Of a DNA stretch of 36,926 nucleotides, positions 31,925 to 36,926 are shown in pieces. The first letter of the stretch is position 1. Each line of letters begins with the position of its first letter. The notes beneath the pieces were generated by a model that made no database searches, was not told the DNA's origin, and worked only from the letters and a program-made list of their open reading frames with translations. The translations under genes were made by a program, and so were the position numbers. Location of the stretch: contig JBHHWH010000017.1 in the NCBI GenBank assembly GCA_046756405.1, forward strand, positions 1 through 36,926, in the 5' to 3' direction. Origin of the DNA: JBHHWH01 sp046756405. GTDB taxonomy: Bacteria; Actinomycetota; Acidimicrobiia; Spongiisociales; ZC4RG35.

Positions 31925-32924
31925 ACGAACCCGCAACCTGATCTACACCGTGGCCATGGTGGTGATGGCCGGGGTGCTGGGTTTGCTTCTGCTCACCTAC
32001 TCCCCGGAACAGGACCGACTCGAGGCGATCGCCAACCGGATCATGTGCCCGGTCTGTCAGGGAGAGTCGATAGCCAACTCGCCGGCGGAGATCGCCTCGG
32101 ACATGAAGGATCTGATCGCTCAGCGGATCGCCGAAGGCGCCACCGACCAGGAGATAATCGACGAGCTGCTCTCCTCCTACAGCGGCGCCTTGCTTCTGGA
32201 CCCTCCGACCAGCGGCAACACCCTGCCCCTCTGGCTGGCTCCCCTGGGAGCGCTGGCCGTGGGCTCAGTGGTGATCCTCTGGTGGAAACGCCATCCTGGC
32301 TCCGGGAGTCCAGCCTCGGATGAGCCGCGCGAAAGGAGCAAACTGAGAATCGCGGTGGGGGCGCTGATCCTGGTGGGATCCTTCGCCGGAACCATCCTCC
32401 TGGCCGTCAGTTTCTTCCGTAATCCTGAAAACCCCAATGCCGGGCTTGCTGCCGTGGGAGAACAGGACCTGGCCAGCATCTCCAACGACACCATGGAGGC
32501 GGTGATCGCCGCCAACCTGGACAACCCCCAGATCAACGGGATGCGCCTCGCTCTAGCGGAGCGATACTTCGAAGCCGGCGACTATCGAGCCGCCTTCCCC
32601 CACTATTTCGCGGTGGCCTCCTCACCCGAGGCCACCGACGCCGAAGTGACCGCGGCCCTGGTCCAGCTTGGCTGGATGGCCTGGGACGGCAACCGGGAAC
32701 TGGAGACGGCAGTCGGACTGCTCGATCAGGCCTTGGCCATCGACCCCGACCTTCCCGCAGCCAAGTATCTGAAGGCACTGGTGCTCTGGTGCGGCAACGG
32801 TGACGTCCAGACCGCGGCAAGCCTCCTCCAGGAGGTTCTGGCCACAACGCAGCTTGACGAAGACCTCAAGACCCCGGTGCGTCAGAATCTGGACGCTGTC
32901 ACCCGCGGGGAGAGCTGCGCGTGA
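31917..32924 (+). CDS. ccmH: CcmH with C-terminal TPR (CcmH/CcmI-like fusion)
   Basis: A 335-residue fusion. The N-terminal part is CcmH/CycL, which reduces or presents the CxxCH thiols of apocytochrome c: one helix, then IANRIMCPVCQGESIANS with the redox pair Cys44/Cys47, and MKDLIAQRIAEGATDQEIID. A second helix (LPLWLAPLGALAVGSVVILW) and a third (IAVGALILVGSFAGTILLAV) lead to a TPR-like region (ALAERYFEAGDYRAAFPHYF, GLLDQALAIDPDLPAAKYLK) that in CcmI binds the apocytochrome C-terminus. The usual LRCxxCQ motif reads IMCPVCQ here. It overlaps ccmF by 8 nt and ccmG by 4 nt. Confidence 0.92.
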   Translation: MSERTRNLIYTVAMVVMAGVLGLLLLTYSPEQDRLEAIANRIMCPVCQGESIANSPAEIASDMKDLIAQRIAEGATDQEIIDELLSSYSGALLLDPPTSGNTLPLWLAPLGALAVGSVVILWWKRHPGSGSPASDEPRERSKLRIAVGALILVGSFAGTILLAVSFFRNPENPNAGLAAVGEQDLASISNDTMEAVIAANLDNPQINGMRLALAERYFEAGDYRAAFPHYFAVASSPEATDAEVTAALVQLGWMAWDGNRELETAVGLLDQALAIDPDLPAAKYLKALVLWCGNGDVQTAASLLQEVLATTQLDEDLKTPVRQNLDAVTRGESCA

Positions 32925-33514
32925 GCGGACGCCTTCTCCGCTGGGCAGGCATCAGCGTGGCCGTGGCCACGATGGTTTTCGCCATCGTCCTGGCTTCGCG
33001 GTTCGGCAAGGATCCGTCGCTCATCGACTCTCCCCTGATCGGCAAGCCGGCACCGGAGTTCGAGCTGCCCGCCCTGGACGGCAATGGAGTGATCCGCCTC
33101 TCCGATCTGAGGGGGAAGGTCGTCCTGGTGAACTTCTTCGCCTCCTGGTGTCTCCAGTGCCGCGCCGAACACGACGATCTGATAGCCACGGCCGACGCCT
33201 TCTACGACAAGGGGGTGGTCATGGTTCTTATCTCCTATCAGGAGAAACCCGAAGACAGTCTCGCCTGGCTTGCCGAGGCCGGTACCTCGCCGGTCCAGAT
33301 TTACCTTCAGGACCCTGGCAGTCGCACCGCCATCGCCTACGGGGTATTTGGAATCCCCGAGACCTTCTTCATCGACCAGGAGGGGAACGTAGTCGGCAAG
33401 ATCATCGGTGAGTCAGATGCCTTCGTTCTGGGAGCCACCATCGACGCCATCCTGCGAGGCGAGAAGCCCGGCCAGCAGATAACCGGTGACACCCAGCAGG
33501 CTCCCGACTCCTAA
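32921..33514 (+). CDS. ccmG: Thiol-disulfide oxidoreductase CcmG/ResA-like
   Basis: Membrane-anchored thioredoxin-like protein of 197 residues: N-terminal helix (ISVAVATMVFAIVLASRFG), the redoxin entry LIGKPAPEFELPALDGNG, active site FFASWCLQCRAEHDD (Cys77/Cys80) and the cis-Pro segment FGIPETFFIDQEGNV, all typical of CcmG/DsbE. It would reduce CcmH or apocytochrome c directly. It is the last gene of the cluster, started by a GTGA overlap with ccmH. Its last 4 bp overlap the convergent hydrolase gene. No CcdA or DsbD electron donor is seen in the window. Confidence 0.92.
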   Translation: MSGRLLRWAGISVAVATMVFAIVLASRFGKDPSLIDSPLIGKPAPEFELPALDGNGVIRLSDLRGKVVLVNFFASWCLQCRAEHDDLIATADAFYDKGVVMVLISYQEKPEDSLAWLAEAGTSPVQIYLQDPGSRTAIAYGVFGIPETFFIDQEGNVVGKIIGESDAFVLGATIDAILRGEKPGQQITGDTQQAPDS

Positions 33515-34905
33515 CGGGGGTCGATCACCTCGACCGATACTTCATCGAAGCTGACCGCGTCCAGAGCGGCAGGGCCGGTTTCGAGCAGGAAAACGTCGAA
33601 GAAACCCAAGAGGTAGTTGTCGATGATCGGGATGATCCGTCCTGTAGGGATTGGCCCCTTCAGTCCCAGAGCGGAAGCGAACGGCGAGAAGAGGGGGGCG
33701 ACGACAAAGTCGTTGTGCCCGGCTCCGTCTATCCCCAGCCAGTAGGTGACCGACTCGCTCCTGCCGGCGATACCCCTCAAGATGGCGTCGTTGGGTGTTC
33801 CCCGCCACCCGTCCGACCGCATGTAGAGGGCCGGTCGTGTGGCGGAGATCTTCAATATCCGCTCCGGCAGCGGCTCGACCCACGGATCCATGCCCAAGAC
33901 GGCCGAGCAGCGCTCGTCCAGCAGGCAAGCAGCGATGGCAGCGCCACCACCGGCGGAATGACCGTAAACACCTATACGACCGACGTCGGCTCGTCCTGCC
34001 AGGGCAGCTAGCGGGCCGGCGTCTCGTTGATCCAGCGCGTCAAGCACCGTGATGATGTCCCTGGTAAAGGTATCGATGAGCTTGGCCGCCGCCTCAAAGT
34101 ACGCCCTGTCTCCGACCTCCTCCCTATCGGGAAGGGCCGCCGGGTCCCACGGGACGACCTCATCTCCCAGCTTCGTGGCCGCCGAGCCATAGGTGTGGTC
34201 TATGGCGATCACGATGTACCCATTGGAGGCGAGGGTTTCCATCTGGTTGAGCGCCACCGTTCTGAACCCGGTCCAGCCGTGGCTGTAGATCACGACAGGA
34301 AAGGATCCTTCGGCCATCGGGAGAGACGGGTAGGAATGGGTTCGTACATAACGGGTGTGGTTGAGGAACCAAGGCGGGAAGCCCAGCAGCTCCGACAGAG
34401 CCGGTGCCACAACTTCCCACTCCTCGCTCCACGGCACAGGATCAACGCCCTCCACCCGTTGGGCCGGATAGAACACCTGGGCAACGAAGCGTCGCGGGCC
34501 TCCTGGATTCTCACCGTAGATCTCCTCCCTTTCGGTGTCGACAACTTCGACGGTGATGGTTCCGATGGTCTGCGGCCCCGGCGGCATGGGTAGCTCCGGC
34601 ACCGGCAGCGCCACGGGCAGGGCGGCGGCGAGGACCAGCCCCGCCACGCCGAATACGCCTCTGGCCAAGCGGTTCTTCCACTCCAGCCTGCGGTCGATGA
34701 ACACGATGTCGCCTACGGCGAGACCAAACGCCACCACATAGAGAGGGATCATCTGCCATCGAAACCCCTCCCACTGGATCTGGCCCGCCGCTGCCAGCAC
34801 CAACAGACCGGCGACTATGCCCCGTCGCGGCCTGACCCCAAATAAGGCGGGCCACGCCACCGCGAAAAGCTCGGCAAACAGCAGCAAGGACTCGAAGCGT
34901 CTCAA
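33511..34905 (-). CDS. Membrane-anchored alpha/beta hydrolase (PAF-acetylhydrolase-like)
   Basis: A 464-residue protein. The first ~115 residues are hydrophobic with about four helices. An extracytoplasmic alpha/beta-hydrolase domain follows that resembles platelet-activating-factor acetylhydrolase: oxyanion region VVIYSHGWTGFR, nucleophile Ser in GVYGHSAGGGAA, Asp in LGMDPWVEPLPE and His in GIDGAGHNDFV. Such enzymes cleave short acyl esters of phospholipids or other lipids, but the substrate here is unknown. The start is a TTG at 34905 (LRRFESLLLF), the only start that keeps the whole first helix. It is convergent with ccmG. Confidence 0.85.
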   Translation of the reverse strand: MRRFESLLLFAELFAVAWPALFGVRPRRGIVAGLLVLAAAGQIQWEGFRWQMIPLYVVAFGLAVGDIVFIDRRLEWKNRLARGVFGVAGLVLAAALPVALPVPELPMPPGPQTIGTITVEVVDTEREEIYGENPGGPRRFVAQVFYPAQRVEGVDPVPWSEEWEVVAPALSELLGFPPWFLNHTRYVRTHSYPSLPMAEGSFPVVIYSHGWTGFRTVALNQMETLASNGYIVIAIDHTYGSAATKLGDEVVPWDPAALPDREEVGDRAYFEAAAKLIDTFTRDIITVLDALDQRDAGPLAALAGRADVGRIGVYGHSAGGGAAIAACLLDERCSAVLGMDPWVEPLPERILKISATRPALYMRSDGWRGTPNDAILRGIAGRSESVTYWLGIDGAGHNDFVVAPLFSPFASALGLKGPIPTGRIIPIIDNYLLGFFDVFLLETGPAALDAVSFDEVSVEVIDPR

Positions 34906-34943
34906 GACCCGCAGAGGTTACGGTAGCTGTCCTCCAATCGAGG

Positions 34944-35336
34944 TCAGCCCATCGGCCCCAATTGATTCGGCAACAGGGTTCCTTGGTGGAACACAATCTG
35001 CCAGCTTCCGTCGTTGCAAACCCAGATGGAGCTACGGCGGGCGGCACGACCCGACTGCCCTACGCTCCTGTAGGTCACCAACACCACGTCGGAGGCGAGC
35101 TCTCGGGTCGAGAAATCCCGGATCAGCACCGGCACGTGCTCTTCGCCCGTAATTAGCTCTATCAGGGTCTTCTTGTCGTAGATCCGACCCGACGAGCCGA
35201 CTTCCATAAAGTCGTCAGCGATCAGCGAGTCGAGCGCCTGGGGATCGGCCCTGACCTCGGGGTCGAGGAGGGCGCTCTCCGCCTCTTCGAGCTCGGCAGA
35301 CCACGGCTGCCCACGATCCCTTCCCAGCCTGCCCAT
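34944..35336 (-). CDS. DUF4440/SnoaL-like protein
   Basis: A 130-residue protein of the NTF2-like fold: AELEEAESALLDPEVRADPQ, LDSLIADDFMEVGSSGRIYD, KKTLIELITGEEHV and WVCNDGSWQIVFHQGT match DUF4440. Members bind small ligands or act as accessory domains; no specific activity can be assigned. ATG 35336 is where the family homology begins. The frame is open a further 114 codons upstream, but that part is Pro/Arg-rich and unlike any domain, so I rejected it. It lies 38 bp upstream of the hydrolase gene on the same strand. Confidence 0.82.
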   Translation of the reverse strand: MGRLGRDRGQPWSAELEEAESALLDPEVRADPQALDSLIADDFMEVGSSGRIYDKKTLIELITGEEHVPVLIRDFSTRELASDVVLVTYRSVGQSGRAARRSSIWVCNDGSWQIVFHQGTLLPNQLGPMG

Positions 35337-35471
35337 TCCGACCACTACTGAGCCCTGCTGATAATCCGCCTCATCGTCGCCAGCATAAGGGGCACTACTC
35401 ACCCGGAGAGGGCAATATCCCCCTGGGAGAGGGTGTGCTGGCCGCCATCGGCTAGCTCCAGGTGAAGTCAG

Positions 35472-35494
35472 GGACCAGGGAAGTACCCTGGTCC
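35472..35494. repeat. Perfect 9-bp stem-loop
   Basis: GGACCAGGG (35472-35480), loop AAGTA and CCCTGGTCC (35486-35494) form a perfect inverted repeat. It lies between divergent genes, so it is not placed as a terminator of either one, and no T-run follows on either strand. It could be an operator for a dimeric regulator or an RNA hairpin in a leader. Confidence 0.6.
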
Positions 35495-35629
35495 GTGGCG
35501 GGGCTCTCCGAGAGACCTCTCCCCGAGGCGGCGACACCAGGGCGAGGACGACCAAAAAGGGGACCGAGCTCCGGCGGAGATGTCGAGCAGGCGCCAGGCG
35601 GGATGCCCCGGAGTTGGGAGCAGGCCCGG

Positions 35630-35635
35630 TACAAT
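35630..35635 (+). promoter_or_regulatory. -10 box of the cyclotransferase-like gene
   Basis: TACAAT (five of six matches to consensus), 9 nt upstream of GTG 35645. The predicted transcription start falls 2-3 nt before the GTG, a nearly leaderless mRNA. No -35 at 16-18 bp is evident. Confidence 0.45.
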
Positions 35636-35644
35636 CGCCACCCC

Positions 35645-36106
35645 GTGCCTCAGACGACGCTGTTCTTTGCCTACGCATCGTTGCTCAATCCCGATCGAAT
35701 CAACGCTGTTGCTCCGGGCTCAGAGTTCCTTTTCACCGCCCACTATCCGGAGACCCGGATGGACTTCGTCCGCACTGACAAAGGGCGGGTTGTTCCCACC
35801 CTGGTCCCCGATCCTGGTCACACGGTCTGGGGTGGTGTGTTCCGACTGCCGGCCCGCGAGGCGGAAGCCCTTATCGACGCAGAAAAGGCCGAGGAGCGCG
35901 TTCCGGGCTATCGAGAGAAGGCCATAGACCGGGAAGGCAACAAACACGACTGCTTGACCTTCGTTGCCGAGGGACACTTCGAAGGGGGCCAGCGACCCGA
36001 CCCGGAGTATTTGCGGATGATGATCGAAGGAGCCCGCCACTGGAGTCTCCCTGCGGGATGGGTTCTCGGCCTTGAGGACCTGGCCGAAGATCCCCTCTTC
36101 TCTTAG
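35645..36106 (+). CDS. Gamma-glutamylcyclotransferase-like (AIG2 fold) protein
   Basis: A 153-residue protein with the cyclotransferase fold pattern: FFAYASLLNPDRINAVAPGS at the N-terminus (variant of the YGSLL substrate loop), GHTVWGGVFRLPAREAEALI, then AEERVPGYREKAIDRE and YLRMMIEGARHWSLPAGWV. Enzymes of this fold form 5-oxoproline from gamma-glutamyl compounds; many bacterial members are uncharacterised. GTG 35645 directly precedes the family start and has TACAAT upstream. A longer open frame back to 35462 lacks family similarity. Confidence 0.83.
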   Translation: MPQTTLFFAYASLLNPDRINAVAPGSEFLFTAHYPETRMDFVRTDKGRVVPTLVPDPGHTVWGGVFRLPAREAEALIDAEKAEERVPGYREKAIDREGNKHDCLTFVAEGHFEGGQRPDPEYLRMMIEGARHWSLPAGWVLGLEDLAEDPLFS

Positions 36107-36162
36107 CAGGCCCCTTGCCCTCGCCGTTGGTGTCCTGGCCGGAGGCTGCCAACATCCTCCCC

Positions 36163-36540
36163 ATGCTTGCTGCTCTCAACATTCCCGCGGTCCTTCTTGG
36201 CCTGGCCTCCGGGGGCCTCGTAGCCTCGCTGCTGGGCCTCGGCCTCGGTGGAGGACTGGCGCTCTTGGGAGTTGAGTCGGGACCGGGCATAGGGCTGGTG
36301 GTGGGCATCCTGGCCGGTCTGATCACAGGCGGCTGGATCGCGGGCATGCGTGCCCGTCACTCCTTCCGGTTCCACGGAGCGATCACCGGTCTCGGCCTCG
36401 CCTTCGTAATAGTGATCGTCGCCCGCCTCGGCGGAAGCCCGGCGCCTGTGGGCCAGATCCTGTGGCTGGCCGTCCTTTCCATTCTCTTGGGGGGCACCGC
36501 CGGATGGTTGGCCGGTAGACGAAAGTATCCGGTGGCGTAG
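36163..36540 (+). CDS. Small glycine-rich membrane protein
   Basis: A 125-residue protein with about four transmembrane helices rich in Gly, Leu and Ala (LLGLASGGLVASLLGLGLGG, GIGLVVGILAGLITGGWIAG, and two more). It resembles small membrane proteins of the TIGR04086 kind; function unknown. ATG 36163 is chosen because the upstream in-frame codons encode a polar, non-family peptide. Its TAG stop codon forms the first three bases of the -10 box of rnpB. Confidence 0.72.
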   Translation: MLAALNIPAVLLGLASGGLVASLLGLGLGGGLALLGVESGPGIGLVVGILAGLITGGWIAGMRARHSFRFHGAITGLGLAFVIVIVARLGGSPAPVGQILWLAVLSILLGGTAGWLAGRRKYPVA

Positions 36541-36543
36541 AAT
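36516..36543 (+). promoter_or_regulatory. Promoter of rnpB
   Basis: TAGAAT (36538-36543) is a five-of-six -10 box lying exactly 7 nt before the first paired base of RNase P RNA at 36551. TAGACG (36516-36521) 16 bp upstream is a four-of-six -35. The promoter lies inside the end of the preceding gene. Confidence 0.65.
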
Positions 36544-36550
36544 TGTTTCC

Positions 36551-36910
36551 GCGAGCCCGTCGGGCGGTCGCGGTCGAGAGACCGAGGAAAGTCCGGACTC
36601 CACAGGGCAGGGTGCTGGATAACGTCCAGGCGGGGTGACCCGACGGAAAGTGCAACAGAGAGCAGACCGCCGATGGCCCCGAAAGGGGCTCAGGCAAGGG
36701 TGAAACGGTGGTGTAAGAGACCACCAGCACCGCGGGTGACCGCGGTGGCTAGGCAAACCCCACCCGGAGCAAGGCCAAGCAGGGACGCCAGTGGCCCGCC
36801 GATTAAGTCCCGGGTAGGCCGCACGAGCGTGGCGGCAACGTCACGCCCAGATGGATGGCCGCCCCGGAGCCTCCGGCTCCGGACAGAATCCGGCTTACAG
36901 ACGGACTCGC
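36551..36910 (+). ncRNA. rnpB: RNase P RNA, bacterial type A
   Basis: Catalytic RNA of RNase P, which matures tRNA 5' ends. The conserved 5' core GAGGAAAGTCCGGACTCC (about 36584-36601) and the 3' core ACAGAATCCGGCTTAC (about 36883-36898) form the P4 region. CACCCGGAGCAAGGCCAAG and CCCGGGTAGGCCGC match conserved segments of the E. coli RNA, the second being the L15 region that contacts the tRNA CCA end. Helix P1 sets the ends: GCGAGCCCGTC (36551-36561) pairs with GACGGACTCGC (36900-36910) with one mismatch. The length of ~360 nt is normal. The gene is complete. Confidence 0.97.
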
Positions 36911-36926
36911 AGCCGTGGAGTGGCCC

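Larger units (their letters stand above)
35337..35644. other. 308-bp gene-free stretch
   Basis: No convincing gene lies here. It separates the divergent DUF4440 and cyclotransferase-like genes and should hold both promoters. It contains one strong hairpin (35472-35494), several short GC-rich inverted repeats around 35500-35535, and a -10-like TACAAT at its right end. Open frames on both strands give Pro/Gly/Arg-rich products of shadow type. Confidence 0.6.

Noticed and set aside
35452..35634. 60-codon minus-strand open frame in the gene-free stretch
   Set aside because: Product is Pro/Gly/Ser/Arg-rich, it covers the stem-loop, and no ribosome-binding site is evident.
1..36926. CRISPR arrays, tRNA genes, insertion sequences, prophage genes
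   Set aside because: Read for regular direct repeats, tRNA cloverleaf ends, and transposase or integrase motifs; none was seen.

Overview
The window is a high-GC, gene-dense chromosomal segment from an actinobacterium, most likely an uncultured member of Acidimicrobiia or a related deep lineage. This placement is an inference. It rests on DUF3040 and DUF222-HNH proteins, a MoxR/DUF58/transglutaminase block, a DEDDh-exonuclease/GIY-YIG fusion of the mycobacterial Rv2191 type, a LexA box of the GAAC-N4-GTTC type, apparently frequent leaderless starts, and an A-type RNase P RNA. No tRNA, rRNA, CRISPR array, prophage or insertion sequence was seen.

Layout, left to right. (1) 1-4746: a small conserved gene leaving the left edge on the minus strand, divergent from a MoxR ATPase - DUF58 - transglutaminase/TgpA-like operon. 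(2) 4750-8731: a MerR regulator, a DUF3040 protein and DNA polymerase IV on the minus strand; a histidine phosphatase and two membrane proteins on the plus strand. (3) 8748-19044, all minus strand: in order of transcription, a DUF222-HNH protein, a 62-aa CxxC protein, a membrane protein, a metallophosphoesterase, an SRPBCC protein, an ArsA-type ATPase, a 62-aa protein, a YkvA/DUF1232 protein, a class I aminotransferase, threonine aldolase, and a fatty-acid cluster fabD-fabH-fabG-acpP without fabF. (4) 19170-24435: two tandem CNNM/CorC-type transporters, a UspA-like/CBS protein facing them, a nitroreductase, a DUF2007 protein and a TrmH-type rRNA methyltransferase. (5) 24432-26131: an SOS-controlled nuclease gene (DEDDh plus GIY-YIG) with a LexA box between -35 and -10, closed by a hairpin. 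(6) 26180-33514: a System I cytochrome c maturation cluster: TlpA-like lipoprotein, Lgt-like membrane protein, ccmA, ccmB, ccmC, a 34-codon ccmD, ccmE, ccmF, a ccmH/ccmI-like fusion and ccmG. (7) 33511-36926: a membrane-anchored PAF-acetylhydrolase-like hydrolase, a DUF4440 protein, a 308-bp gene-free stretch with a strong hairpin, a gamma-glutamylcyclotransferase-like protein, a small membrane protein and rnpB.

The genes work together mainly in three groups: type II fatty-acid synthesis; haem export, ligation and thiol reduction for cytochrome c; and the MoxR/vWA-like/transglutaminase module at the membrane. The points most worth a second look are an Lgt-family paralogue that has lost catalytic residues but carries a Cys pair inside the cytochrome c cluster, the SOS box on the Cho-like nuclease, two genes whose protein homology runs upstream of any ATG/GTG/TTG (candidate CTG and ATT starts), and a repeated pattern of -10 hexamers lying 6-10 nt before start codons.
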